A DNA stretch of 34,659 nucleotides from CANJDH01 sp964443245 (lineage in GTDB: Bacteria > Pseudomonadota > Gammaproteobacteria > Burkholderiales > JAEUOS01), in assembly GCA_964443245.1 (NCBI GenBank), contig CAYUEG010000026.1, positions 1 through 34,659 on the forward strand, read 5' to 3'. Shown here piece by piece: positions 1 to 7,869 of the stretch; the first letter of the stretch is position 1; every line of letters starts with the position of its first letter. Position numbers and translations under genes: made by a program. The notes under the pieces were generated by a model. It made no database searches and had not been told where the DNA came from. It worked only from the letters and a program-made list of their open reading frames with translations.

Positions 1-2
1 TC

Positions 3-389
3 GTTCAGGGCCTCACGCGTATGACGGGCGGGCCGGTGGGATTGATTTTTACCCCCCATCTGACACCGATGATCCGGGGTATTCACTCCACTTTGTACGC
101 CAGAATCACCAAGGAAGCCGACTTTCAAGGGCTTTTCGAAGAAGCCTACCGTGGCGAACCGTTTGTTGACGTCATGCCGGTCGGCGCCACCCCGGACACC
201 CGTTCCGTTCGCGGTGCCAATACCTGCCGCCTTGCGGTCCACCGGCCATCCGGGGGAGATACGCTGATTGTGCTTTCGGTCATCGATAATTTGACCAAGG
301 GCGCGGCGGGTCAGGCGGTCCAATGCATGAACATCAGCTGCGGTCTTGCCGAGACATCTGGACTTGAGATGATTGGGTTGGTTCCATGA
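3..389 (+). CDS. argC: N-acetyl-gamma-glutamyl-phosphate reductase, C-terminal part (5' truncated by window edge)
   Basis: This is the C-terminal ~128 residues of ArgC, the NADPH-dependent reductase that converts N-acetyl-glutamyl-phosphate to the semialdehyde in cytoplasmic arginine synthesis. The reading frame is open from base 3, and the ATG at 21 is internal, not a start. Family features visible are FTPHLTPM, RGIHSTLYA, a Y/F-rich dimerisation segment, RGANTC and the closing run SVIDNLTKGAAGQA...NISCGL, which is characteristic of ArgC C-termini. It ends with TGA at 387-389, 16 bases before the preferred ATG of the next gene, so the two are probably co-transcribed. The catalytic Cys region lies outside the window. 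Identification is by recognition of the family sequence; the truncation is only a window effect. Confidence 0.93.
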   Translation, partial: VQGLTRMTGGPVGLIFTPHLTPMIRGIHSTLYARITKEADFQGLFEEAYRGEPFVDVMPVGATPDTRSVRGANTCRLAVHRPSGGDTLIVLSVIDNLTKGAAGQAVQCMNISCGLAETSGLEMIGLVP

Positions 390-405
390 GAGCGGTCGCT
401 CACTA

Positions 406-1185
406 ATGTGGAACTTCCGCCGCTTCCGCTTCTTGCGGCGTCGCTTGACGATTGCGGCGCCGAAGATGGCGGTTCGCACGCACATTCCATGGTATTGGCG
501 CGGCCTGTTCTGGATCTTGGTATTGTCGGTCTCGACAGCAATGGCAGCTTGGATCTATGACGCCGGGCGCCGGTTTGCAGGGTTCGACCGCAGTGAGGTG
601 CGGCAGGAACTTGAAGAACTCCGCCTTCGCAGCGCCCAACTGACTGCGGAAAATGCGCGACTCACGGCCGAATCGAATGCCGCTGGAAGCAAACTCTCCA
701 TCGAGTTGACGGCGCAGCGCCGACTGGCAGAGCAGGTAAAGTCTTTGGAGCTCGAGAACACGCGATTGAAGGAAGACTTGGCGCTATTCGAGGGTATGGC
801 AACTGCGGACCGCAAGGAGGGAACGTTCGCCATCAATAATCTGCGGGTGCAACTGGACGGCGCCAAGCTGAAGTACCGTTTCCTGTTGTCTCGTGGCGCC
901 CGTACCGGGAGCATCCTGGGCGGCGGGCAGGAGCCCGAATTTGCGGGGCGGATCGAGTTTCAGCTTGGCTCTGGTGAGCCGGGGGACGGTGGTATGATTC
1001 GCCTCCCCTCGCAGGAAGAGGCGGGGGCGGACAATTACCGCGTCAAATTCCGATACTTTCAAAGGCTGGAAGGGGAGCTGACCTTACCGGTCGGCTCCGT
1101 GCCAAAGCAGGTTCAGGTGCGCCTTCTGGAAGGCGACAAGATCAGGGCTACTCAGACTGCCGTCATCAATGCATCGGGCAACTGA
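406..1185 (+). CDS. DUF6776-like single-pass membrane protein with coiled coil
   Basis: Predicted 259-residue protein of unknown function. A basic N-terminus (RRFRFLRRR) precedes one transmembrane helix at about residues 32-51, a heptad-rich coiled coil at about 62-140 and a soluble beta-rich C-terminal domain at about 145-259. I recognise the general architecture of the DUF6776 proteins that sit between argC and bactofilin genes in betaproteobacteria; no enzymatic motif is visible. The frame is also open from a TTG at 373, which would overlap argC. ATG 406 is preferred because it clears argC and has a GAGAG sequence upstream, although the spacing is long. The gene stops 26 bases before the bactofilin start, so a membrane-anchored partner of the bactofilin scaffold is a reasonable inference, not something shown. 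Confidence 0.72.
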   Translation: MWNFRRFRFLRRRLTIAAPKMAVRTHIPWYWRGLFWILVLSVSTAMAAWIYDAGRRFAGFDRSEVRQELEELRLRSAQLTAENARLTAESNAAGSKLSIELTAQRRLAEQVKSLELENTRLKEDLALFEGMATADRKEGTFAINNLRVQLDGAKLKYRFLLSRGARTGSILGGGQEPEFAGRIEFQLGSGEPGDGGMIRLPSQEEAGADNYRVKFRYFQRLEGELTLPVGSVPKQVQVRLLEGDKIRATQTAVINASGN

Positions 1186-1211
1186 GTGAGTCATCGAACG
1201 AGGAGATTGAG

Positions 1212-1625
1212 ATGTTTGGATTCAAGAGCAGCAAACCGCAGAGTACCATCGACAGTCTGATCGGTGTGACGACTGTGATCGAGGGCGACGTGTCCTTCTC
1301 AGGTGGCTTGCGCATTGACGGACAGGTGCGTGGCAACGTCGCGGCGGCAGGGGATCCGGAGACGGCCAATAGCACGTTGGTTGTGAGTGAGTCTGCCCGA
1401 ATCCAGGGAGAAATTCGCGCGGCGCACGTGGTGATCAACGGGGTTGTGGAAGGCCCCATCCATGTTTCCGGATTTCTCGAGCTGCAACCAAAAGCCCGTG
1501 TGACCGGCGATGTGTTCTACAAGAGCCTTGAAATCCATCTTGGCGCGACGATTGATGGAAAAATGGAGCATGTGGGTCCCGAGACGCATCGCGCCAGCCT
1601 GAAATTGGCTGCCAACAACAACTAA
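1212..1625 (+). CDS. Bactofilin (polymer-forming cytoskeletal protein)
   Basis: A 137-residue protein of the DUF583/bactofilin family, which self-assembles without nucleotide into filaments that scaffold cell-wall enzymes or polar structures. The central region (about residues 15-115) shows the short repeating beta-helix pattern: VIEGDVSFSGGLRIDGQVRGNV, then V.E.ARIQGEI.A..VVINGVVEGPI, then L...ARVTGDV. Short polar tails flank it, as is normal for the family. A strong Shine-Dalgarno GAGGAGATTGAG precedes the ATG. It lies just downstream of a membrane-anchored coiled-coil gene in the same direction, which may provide membrane recruitment (inference). A separate promoter is visible after it, so the transcription unit may end here. 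Confidence 0.9.
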   Translation: MFGFKSSKPQSTIDSLIGVTTVIEGDVSFSGGLRIDGQVRGNVAAAGDPETANSTLVVSESARIQGEIRAAHVVINGVVEGPIHVSGFLELQPKARVTGDVFYKSLEIHLGATIDGKMEHVGPETHRASLKLAANNN

Positions 1626-1644
1626 TCCCCTATTGCTGCAGGGT

Positions 1645-1673
1645 TTGAATTTTTGTTATCCAGCCCCCATAAT
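1645..1673 (+). promoter_or_regulatory. Sigma-70-type promoter for erpA
   Basis: A -35-like TTGAAT (1645-1650) and a -10-like CATAAT (1668-1673) are separated by exactly 17 bases, each one or two bases from consensus. The pair lies 31 bases before the erpA ATG in the right orientation. No transcript evidence is available. Confidence 0.6.
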
Positions 1674-1704
1674 CAACCCATAGTGGACATAGACGGAGAA
1701 TGAA

Positions 1705-2055
1705 ATGAATGCACCGGTTGAAATGCCCTCGCCGTTTGTCTTTACCGATAGTGCAGCCAACAAGGTTGCCAGTCTGATTGAGGAAGAGGGCAACCCGGAA
1801 CTGAAGTTGCGGGTGTTCGTTACCGGGGGAGGGTGCTCCGGGTTCCAGTACGGCTTCACATTTGACGAAGTCGTCAACGAAGACGACACCACAATGGAGA
1901 AGAATGGCGTCAAGCTTCTGATCGATTCGATGAGCTATCAGTACCTGGTAGGAGCGGAGATCGACTACAAGGAAGATCTTGAAGGCGCCCAGTTTGTCAT
2001 CAAGAACCCTCAGGCGACCACAACCTGCGGATGCGGATCGTCGTTCTCGGTCTAA
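1705..2055 (+). CDS. erpA: Iron-sulfur cluster insertion protein ErpA
   Basis: A 116-residue A-type carrier that receives Fe-S clusters from the scaffold and delivers them to apo-enzymes in the cytoplasm. The three conserved cluster-ligand cysteines are present: Cys44 in GGGCSGFQYG, and Cys108 and Cys110 in the C-terminal CGCGSSF. The typical FVFTDSAANKVASLI start and the IDSMSYQYLVGAEIDY segment are also present. A GGAG ribosome-binding site lies 6 bases before ATG 1705. In betaproteobacteria this gene is commonly found near argC and bactofilin, as here. ErpA is preferred over IscA because of length and genome context; the two are paralogous, so the specific symbol carries slight doubt. Its clusters could serve the Mo hydroxylase 2Fe-2S subunit further right, but nothing links them directly. 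Confidence 0.93.
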   Translation: MNAPVEMPSPFVFTDSAANKVASLIEEEGNPELKLRVFVTGGGCSGFQYGFTFDEVVNEDDTTMEKNGVKLLIDSMSYQYLVGAEIDYKEDLEGAQFVIKNPQATTTCGCGSSFSV

Positions 2056-2068
2056 AGTACCGGCGTGG

Positions 2069-2094
2069 AAAAAAAAAGGGCGCGTAAAACGCCC
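2069..2094 (-). terminator. Hairpin with T-run oriented for leftward transcription
   Basis: GGGCG (2078-2082) and CGCCC (2090-2094) form a short stem around CGTAAAA. The run of nine A on the plus strand (2069-2077) becomes a T-run only on the minus strand, so this would stop leftward transcripts, not erpA. It lies just left of the assembly gap in poor-looking sequence, so its exact bases are uncertain. Confidence 0.45.
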
Positions 2095-2163
2095 CAGTTG
2101 GTTTCAGCCCCGGGGGGCAGTTTGGGTGGGCGCGGGGGGTGGGCGCCCCGAAGGGGGGTAAAA

Positions 2164-2173
2164 NNNNNNNNNN
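2164..2173. other. Assembly gap (ten N) with G-homopolymer flanks
   Basis: Ten N mark a join of unknown true length in the erpA-anmK convergent intergenic region (2056-2285). The preceding ~60 bases hold several runs of four to six G and read unlike any nearby DNA, and GGGGGGG recurs at 2213-2219. No gene is supported here. The flanks may be low-quality contig ends. Confidence 0.9.
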
Positions 2174-2207
2174 ATTGTCTTACGGGTTAAAATTCCCGGG
2201 CTTCCAA

Positions 2208-2240
2208 AACAAGGGGGGGCTACACGCGCCCCTTTTGTTT
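2208..2240. terminator. Bidirectional rho-independent terminator-like hairpin
   Basis: A C-rich stem (GGGGC / GCCCC around the TACACGC loop) is flanked by AAAACAA on the left and TTTTGTTT on the right, giving a T-run on either strand. It sits 46 bases past the anmK stop (minus strand) and would also serve erpA. The seven-G run may contain a sequencing error, so the stem register is approximate. Confidence 0.55.
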
Positions 2241-2285
2241 GCACGCCGGGCTGCCATTTGCGGTGTCCGCGGGGTTTGCGCGCCG

Positions 2286-3374
2286 CTAAGCGGGATAAAC
2301 GGCACCCAGTACGCGGGGGCCGCGTGCTCCGGTGACCGAGGGAAGGCTTCCCGGCTTGCCTGAAATCGTCTGAAACGCCAGCCAGGCAAACGCTGTGGCT
2401 TCAACCCAGTCTGGATCAATACCGAGCGCAGCAGTAGTAGACCAAGAAATCTGATCGTCACCGGCCCGAAGTAGTCCCATCAGGTGCGCGTTATGTGCGC
2501 CGCCACCGCAGGCAAACGCTTCTACTTTGTGCGCGCCTGAAGCACGTCGAATTGCGCCAAGCACTGTGTCTGCCGTCAGCTTGGCTAGTGTGGCCTGCAC
2601 GTTCACTGGCTCTTCATGGGCGATCAAGTGCTTCTCGATCCATGCCATGTTGAAAAGGTCTTGCCCAGTGCTCTTCGGATGAAGTTTGGCAAAGAACGGA
2701 TCGCTGAGCATGCGATCCAGCAAGGGAATACTTGCCCGTCCGCCCGAGGCCCATGAGCCACCCATGTCAAAAGGACTGCCCAGGTGGCGGGCAGCCCAAT
2801 TGTCAAGGAGCGTGTTCGCAGGCCCGGTGTCAAAACCAATGACTGGTTGCCCCGGCTGCAGTACAGTGATGTTGGCAATGCCGCCCAAATTGACAATCAC
2901 CCGCGTGTTTGTCGGGCTGGCGAAAACGGCTTCATGAAAAGCAGGCACGAGCGGTGCCCCCTGGCCCCCGGCCGCGATGTCGCGGCTTCTGAAGTCAGCG
3001 ACGACCGCAATGCCGGTACGTTCTGCCAGTAGCGCCGGATTGTTCAACTGCATGGTGTAGCCCAGCTCGGGGCGATGCCGCACGGTTTGCCCATGCGCCC
3101 CGATGGCGCTGACGTCAGTTCGGGATACCTGGGCTTGACTGATCAGCTTGAGGCTCGCGCCCGCATAGGTTTCAGTGAGCCGATTAGCGGCAATTGCGGC
3201 CCGGTGCAATTCATCAGCACCCTTCTGCTGTAGGGACTTCAAGTCTGCGCGAAGGTCGCCGTCAAATGGCACATACAGCGTTTCGCGGGTGACTGGGGCC
3301 CCTTGCGAGAAGTCCGTCAACACCGCGTCCACGCCATCAAGGCTCGTGCCTGACATCAATCCTATCGTCAGCAC
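2286..3374 (-). CDS. anmK: Anhydro-N-acetylmuramic acid kinase
   Basis: A 362-residue AnmK, the cytoplasmic kinase that opens and phosphorylates 1,6-anhydro-MurNAc to MurNAc-6-phosphate in murein recycling. Visible family features are the N-terminal ATP-binding segment GLMSGTSLDGVDAV (residues 5-18), GAHGQTVRHRP, NLGGIANIT, GFDTGPANTLLDNW and CGGGAHNAHLM. Length is typical for the family. The start is GTG at 3372-3374, 18 bases after the stop of the M23 peptidase gene. The pairing of a muropeptide-cleaving peptidase with a recycling kinase is common in proteobacteria and suggests a two-gene operon. Two terminator-like hairpins lie beyond its stop. Confidence 0.95.
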   Translation of the reverse strand: MLTIGLMSGTSLDGVDAVLTDFSQGAPVTRETLYVPFDGDLRADLKSLQQKGADELHRAAIAANRLTETYAGASLKLISQAQVSRTDVSAIGAHGQTVRHRPELGYTMQLNNPALLAERTGIAVVADFRSRDIAAGGQGAPLVPAFHEAVFASPTNTRVIVNLGGIANITVLQPGQPVIGFDTGPANTLLDNWAARHLGSPFDMGGSWASGGRASIPLLDRMLSDPFFAKLHPKSTGQDLFNMAWIEKHLIAHEEPVNVQATLAKLTADTVLGAIRRASGAHKVEAFACGGGAHNAHLMGLLRAGDDQISWSTTAALGIDPDWVEATAFAWLAFQTISGKPGSLPSVTGARGPRVLGAVYPA

Positions 3375-3392
3375 GAACGTACTACCCGGTTA

Positions 3393-4706
3393 CTACTCGA
3401 AATTGGCAAGCGCGACGACAGGCCTTGCCCGCAGGCTCGCAAGTTGGTTCTCAATCAACTGCGCCTTGACGCGAAAATCTGCCAAGTGGCCCGGCTGCAA
3501 GGGCTGCGCCGTCGGCAACGTCACTGTGAGGGGGTTCACGGCGGCGTCGGCAACCCGAAACTCGTAGTGCAGGTGAGGACCGGTTGCCCACCCGGTTTGG
3601 CCGACAAAGCCGACGGTTTCTCCCTGGGAGATGCGCGCCCCCTTCTTGATGTTGGGGCCAAAGCCGCTCATGTGAGCGTAGAGCGTCGAGAAGCGGCCCT
3701 GATGACGGATCACCACCATGTTGCCATAGCCGCCCTGACGTCCGACGAAGTCGACCACGCCATCTCCAGTAGCGCGGATGCGCGTGCCTGTTGGGGCGCC
3801 GTAGTCGACGCCGGTGTGCTGCCGCCAGGTATTGTGGATCGGATGCATGCGGCCACCGAAGCCGGAAGTCACGCGCGAGAATTCAAGGGGGGAGCGCAGG
3901 AACGCCTTGCGCAGGTTTTTTCCCTCCGGGGTATAGTAGCCGGAAGCCTCTCGGTCCGCCGGGTTGTCGTACCACACTGCCGCGAAGGTCTTGCCGTTAT
4001 TGATGAATTCAGCCGCCAGTACCTTGCCGCTTCTAAGCCATTCGCCCTTGCTGTAGAACATTTCATACACCACGCGGAAACGATCGCCTTTGCGAATGTC
4101 CTTGTGGAAATCGATATCGCCAGAGAATATCTCGGCAATCTGGGTGGTCACCGCATCGGGCAAGCCGGCAGCGTCAGCGGCGCCGAACAGGGAGTAGCGG
4201 ATCTCCCCACTTTTCATGTGGACGCGGCGTTCTGCTTCAACTTCCACACGCTGGGTACGGAAGCTGTTGTCAGTTCGTTCGACGACTACCGATTCGGTCG
4301 CCGAGAGGGCGTAGTCAAGCCGGATCAAGTTGCCGTCGCTGCCGGTTTCCGCGCGAATCGCGCGCCCGGGACGGAGGTTGCTACTGAGGGCGCGGGCATC
4401 GGGTTGGCTGCGCAAGTAATCAAAGGCTGCTGCATCGCTTACGCCAAGCCGCGCAAGCAGAGCTGCCAGGGTGTCCCCGCGCTGTACCCGCTCTTCGAGA
4501 AAGAGGCCGCGTGCTTCGTCATCAATGCGGACAGGTACCGATGCGGCGAGTGTCAGCGATTGGAATATGCCCTGGGTCGGCACCGGGTCGGATTCAGGCC
4601 CGCCCAGTGTGGCAAAAGCGGCTCCCGAAACGGTGAGCGCCAGCACTGCCATGCGAACGCCTGGCGATTGGAGCGAGGGCAGACGGGATAAAATCGAAAG
4701 TCGCAC
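3393..4706 (-). CDS. M23 (LytM-type) murein metallopeptidase with LysM-like N-terminal region
   Basis: A 437-residue exported peptidoglycan endopeptidase, or LytM regulator, of the MepM/OapA-like type. An N-terminal hydrophobic segment (about residues 18-36) would serve as a signal anchor. It is followed by a LysM/OapA-like domain (about 68-120, VQRGDTLAALL...LRPGRAI), a linking domain, and the M23 catalytic domain at about 280-390. The zinc site looks intact: His297 and Asp301 in HTGVDYG, His345 in LYAHMSGF, and HLH at 378-380. The presumed start is GTG at 4704-4706 with AAGG upstream. It is divergent from tyrS across 117 bases that must hold both promoters. With its metal ligands present it is probably an active enzyme and not an EnvC/NlpD-type activator. 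Confidence 0.9.
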   Translation of the reverse strand: MRLSILSRLPSLQSPGVRMAVLALTVSGAAFATLGGPESDPVPTQGIFQSLTLAASVPVRIDDEARGLFLEERVQRGDTLAALLARLGVSDAAAFDYLRSQPDARALSSNLRPGRAIRAETGSDGNLIRLDYALSATESVVVERTDNSFRTQRVEVEAERRVHMKSGEIRYSLFGAADAAGLPDAVTTQIAEIFSGDIDFHKDIRKGDRFRVVYEMFYSKGEWLRSGKVLAAEFINNGKTFAAVWYDNPADREASGYYTPEGKNLRKAFLRSPLEFSRVTSGFGGRMHPIHNTWRQHTGVDYGAPTGTRIRATGDGVVDFVGRQGGYGNMVVIRHQGRFSTLYAHMSGFGPNIKKGARISQGETVGFVGQTGWATGPHLHYEFRVADAAVNPLTVTLPTAQPLQPGHLADFRVKAQLIENQLASLRARPVVALANFE

Positions 4707-4823
4707 GCAGTGATGCCTTCACGTTTGAGTCGGAACTGCCGATCGATCAAGGCTCTGTGCTGAGCCAAACAGGCAGTCCAAGACCAAACCAAAAGTATAG
4801 CAAACCCGAGCCACTTCCCTCCC

Positions 4824-6059
4824 ATGCGCAACGCTTTTGACACGCTTTCCGAACGCGGGTTCGTCGCCCAGACCTCGGACGCAAACGCCACACGGCAGCT
4901 TCTGCAGGACAAGAAAGTTACCTATTACATCGGTTTTGATCCGACCGCCGATTCTCTCCATTGCGGCTCCCTGGTGCCCATCATGGCGATGCGCCACCTG
5001 CAGGAAGCCGGGCACATGCCGGTTGCGCTTGTCGGCGGCGGAACAGCGATGGTGGGAGATCCTTCTGGCAAGACCGAGATGCGGCAGATGCTCAGTGCCG
5101 AAACGATTGCGAAGAATGGCGCCGGAATTCTTGAGCAAATCGGTCGCTATTTGGTGCTTGATGGCAAATCCGGCATGTCCGCAAACAATGCCGATTGGCT
5201 GCTTGAGTTGAAATACGTCGAGTTCCTGCGCGATATCGGGCGCTACTTTCGCGTCAATGAGATGGTCCGTGCCGAGGCTTATCGAGCGCGGCTGGAGCGC
5301 GAAGAAGGGCTGTCGTTCATCGAGTTCAACTACCAGCTGTTGCAGGCCTTTGACTATTTGCGGCTGCACGAGCGCTTTGGATGCCTGCTTCAGATGGGCG
5401 GCGACGACCAGTGGAGCAATATCCTGGCAGGCGTCGACCTGATCCGCCGCAAGCATGCCGTTCAGGCGCACTGTCTGACCTTCCCGCTGTTGACAACTGC
5501 ACGCGGTGAAAAGATGGGCAAGACGGCCACAGGCGCCGTCTGGCTTGACCGCGGGCGCACGAGCCCCTACCACTTCTACCAGTACTGGATCAACACGGAC
5601 GACCGCGACGTGCGACGGTTTCTCGCCCTGTTCACACTATTGCCCATGACCGAGGTGGAATCACTCGGAGCCGCCAGTGGAGCAGCGCTCAACCGGTCCA
5701 AGGAGGTCCTGGCATTTGAAGTGACACGGTTGTGCCACGGCGAGGCTGCAGCTACTGAAGCACGGGCCGCCGCGCGTGCAGCATTCGGAGGTGGCGGCGA
5801 TCTCGAGGCTATCCCAACGACTGCCGTCAGCCGCTCCCGACTGGATGCCGGCGCCAGCATTCTGGAGCTGCTGGTCGAGTGCGGCCTGGTGGCCTCGAAA
5901 GGGGAAGGACGCCGCCTGGTGCAGCAGGGCGGCGCGTATCTCAATGATGTCCCTGTCAAGGACGACAAGGCGGTAATCGCCCCTGCCGACTTTTCGAACG
6001 CCGGCTCAGCTCTCCTGCGTGCGGGAAAGAAAAAGATTCACCGCCTGCTGGTGGGTTGA
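4824..6059 (+). CDS. tyrS: Tyrosyl-tRNA synthetase
   Basis: A 411-residue class I aminoacyl-tRNA synthetase charging tRNA-Tyr. The HIGH-type signature is HCGS at residues 46-49, following YYIGFDPTADSLH, and the KMSKS-type loop is KMGKT at 230-234. The FNYQLLQAFDYL and GGDDQWSNI segments are typical of TyrRS. A C-terminal S4-like RNA-binding domain (about residues 345-405: ILELLVECGLV...LVQQGGAYLND) is present. The length matches the TyrS type. The ATG at 4824 begins a protein that matches family N-termini. It is convergent with the ABC permease gene across only 36 bases, in which no clear terminator is seen. It marks the right border of the left housekeeping block. Confidence 0.97.
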   Translation: MRNAFDTLSERGFVAQTSDANATRQLLQDKKVTYYIGFDPTADSLHCGSLVPIMAMRHLQEAGHMPVALVGGGTAMVGDPSGKTEMRQMLSAETIAKNGAGILEQIGRYLVLDGKSGMSANNADWLLELKYVEFLRDIGRYFRVNEMVRAEAYRARLEREEGLSFIEFNYQLLQAFDYLRLHERFGCLLQMGGDDQWSNILAGVDLIRRKHAVQAHCLTFPLLTTARGEKMGKTATGAVWLDRGRTSPYHFYQYWINTDDRDVRRFLALFTLLPMTEVESLGAASGAALNRSKEVLAFEVTRLCHGEAAATEARAAARAAFGGGGDLEAIPTTAVSRSRLDAGASILELLVECGLVASKGEGRRLVQQGGAYLNDVPVKDDKAVIAPADFSNAGSALLRAGKKKIHRLLVG

Positions 6060-6095
6060 CAACCTATTGGCGGCTGGCCGGCGTGGCGCCCGGGA

Positions 6096-6866
6096 CTAGC
6101 CGCCTGATTGCTGGCCACGATGTGCCCAGCCGGTCATGCGCATTTCTATCCACGCGAACAATTCGTACATCACCATCGCCATCACGGAGATCACGATCAC
6201 ACCGGCAAACATGAGGGCTGTCTTGAGGGAAGAACTCGCGCTCATCATCAGGTAGCCGATGCCGGCATTCGAGGCGCTGATTTCCGATACCACTGTGCCG
6301 ACGAAGGCAAGGGTAATCGCCACCTTGAGGGAGGCAAAGAAGAATGGCATCGAACGTGGCAATCCCACCTTGCGCAGGATTTCGACGCGGGTTGCACCCA
6401 GTGCACGCAAGACATCCTCCAATTCGGGTTCGAGTGTGGCCAGTCCGGTTGCTACGTTCACGACAATCGGGAAAAAGGAGATCAGGAAGGCGGTGATGAT
6501 TGCCGGCACCGACCCGATGCCGAACCACACGACGAGAATGGGCACGAAAGCGGCCTTGGGAATCGAGTTGAATCCCACCAGGAGCGGATAGCAGGCGCGG
6601 TAAATCAGGCGTGAAGAACCGAGCAGGCACCCCAGGATGATGCCCGTGAGCACGGCAATGCCAAATCCCACCATGGTGGTCCAGAAGGTCTGCTTGGCAT
6701 GATCCCAGATCGGTCCGCGATACTCGATCAGTGCGTCCCAAATGGCGGTCGGCATCGGCAGTACAAACGGATCTACCTTGAAAATCCGGCATACCAGCTC
6801 CCACAACAGAAGGATGCCAATGGTCAGCAGGGTGGGGGCGTTCTTTTCGGCAAAGCTAGCAATCAT
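6096..6866 (-). CDS. ABC transporter permease, SsuC/TauC/NrtB type
   Basis: A 256-residue inner-membrane permease of the BPD_transp_1 family, with about six hydrophobic segments and the cytoplasmic EAA-type coupling loop near residues 155-175 (VLRALGATRVEILRKVGLP). The family serves sulfonate, taurine, nitrate, phthalate, pyrimidine-precursor and related anion imports, so substrate cannot be read from it. It starts 30 bases after the ATPase gene, which forms its translation unit. The binding protein that completes the transporter is probably the divergent gene at 16378-17400, on the far side of the enzyme genes. As the last gene of the long leftward operon, it suggests import of the compound those enzymes attack. 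Confidence 0.93.
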   Translation of the reverse strand: MIASFAEKNAPTLLTIGILLLWELVCRIFKVDPFVLPMPTAIWDALIEYRGPIWDHAKQTFWTTMVGFGIAVLTGIILGCLLGSSRLIYRACYPLLVGFNSIPKAAFVPILVVWFGIGSVPAIITAFLISFFPIVVNVATGLATLEPELEDVLRALGATRVEILRKVGLPRSMPFFFASLKVAITLAFVGTVVSEISASNAGIGYLMMSASSSLKTALMFAGVIVISVMAMVMYELFAWIEMRMTGWAHRGQQSGG

Positions 6867-6896
6867 GGCTGTTCTCTTCGAAATCGCGCTTAAGGG

Positions 6897-7679
6897 TCAG
6901 GCCTTGCGGATGGCACCGATGTGCTCGCGTAGCTCGTGGACGATCTTTGAAAACGGTTCGGAATAGGTAACCTCGATATCGCGGGGGCGCGGCAAATCGA
7001 TCTGGCGATTGGCAAGGATACGGCCAGGGCGTTTGCTCATCACGTACACCGTGTCGGCCAGGAAGGTGGCTTCGCGCAGGTCGTGGGTGACCAAAACCAC
7101 AGTAAATGGGTTGCTGGCGTGCAGGTCACGCAGCACACACCACAACTCTTCTCGGGTGAAGGCGTCCAGGGCACCAAAGGGTTCATCGAGCATGAGGAGC
7201 TTTGGTTCATGTACCAGGGCTCTGCAAATCGACGCCCGCTGCTGCATGCCGCCCGACAGTTCCCAGGGGAATTTGTGCTCCCAGCCACCCAAGCCGACCG
7301 TGTTGATCAGCTTCATGGCGCGCGCAACATACTCTTCTCGTTTGGCGCGGAAATTTGACTTGAAGGGTTCGACGATCTCCAACGGCAAGAGGACATTGTC
7401 CAAAGTAGTGCGCCAAGGCAGCAGATTGGGTGCCTGAAACGCCATGCCGGTGATTTTGAGCGGGCCCGAGACTGAATTGCCATCGACCATCACCGAACCC
7501 TGAGTCGGTGGCCGCAGTCCGGTGCACAGTTTCATGAACGTCGACTTACCGCAGCCGGAGGGGCCGACAATGGCTACAAATTCGTGCTCCTTGATGTTGA
7601 CGCTGACATCCTCGATGGCAAAGTCGAGTGTCGGGTTGTATTTGAGCCAGACCTGATCGAAGCGGATAAATGGATTCAT
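6897..7679 (-). CDS. ABC transporter ATP-binding protein, SsuB/TauB/NrtD type
   Basis: A 260-residue ABC ATPase with every catalytic element visible: Walker A GPSGCGKST (residues 39-47), Q-loop around FQAPNLLPW (81-89), signature LSGGMQQ (141-147), Walker B LLMLDEP (161-167), D-loop GALD and switch His199 in VTHD. It energises the adjacent permease. It is separated from the upstream GTPase gene by 190 bases holding a GntR-type palindrome, so the transporter genes may have their own internal promoter. The start is ATG at 7677-7679, with only a weak GGA upstream. The family (NitT/TauT) is clear; the substrate is not. Confidence 0.94.
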   Translation of the reverse strand: MNPFIRFDQVWLKYNPTLDFAIEDVSVNIKEHEFVAIVGPSGCGKSTFMKLCTGLRPPTQGSVMVDGNSVSGPLKITGMAFQAPNLLPWRTTLDNVLLPLEIVEPFKSNFRAKREEYVARAMKLINTVGLGGWEHKFPWELSGGMQQRASICRALVHEPKLLMLDEPFGALDAFTREELWCVLRDLHASNPFTVVLVTHDLREATFLADTVYVMSKRPGRILANRQIDLPRPRDIEVTYSEPFSKIVHELREHIGAIRKA

Positions 7680-7773
7680 GGAGTCCGTCTATGCAAATTG
7701 AATGCCAAAAGCGGTTTCAATCCAGCTGACCATATCGGACGCGTCTGCGCGCAGGAAACTGGACCTCAGCCGG

Positions 7774-7785
7774 TATTGTATACAG
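7774..7785. promoter_or_regulatory. Putative GntR/FCD operator upstream of the ABC transporter genes
   Basis: The octamer TGTATACA (7777-7784) is a perfect palindrome, and its extended form ATTGTATACAG closely matches the TTGTATACAA site in the puuE/M20 divergent promoter at 21405-21414. It is in the only sizeable non-coding space (7680-7869) inside the 6-16 kb operon, about 100 bases before the ATPase start. The match suggests control by the GntR regulator encoded at 19677-20378. The rest of this interval shows no gene. Confidence 0.5.
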
Positions 7786-7869
7786 GGTTGTGTCCAAAAA
7801 GCGATGCCCTGCCCCGATGTTTCTGCACGTGCGAGTTTGGGCAGGCTGGCAATCGGAGGCGGAGCGGAT

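Noticed and set aside
3444..4691. Plus-strand frame (415 codons) opposite the M23 peptidase
   Set aside because: The M23 zinc motifs on the minus strand identify the real gene; the antisense product shows nothing recognisable.
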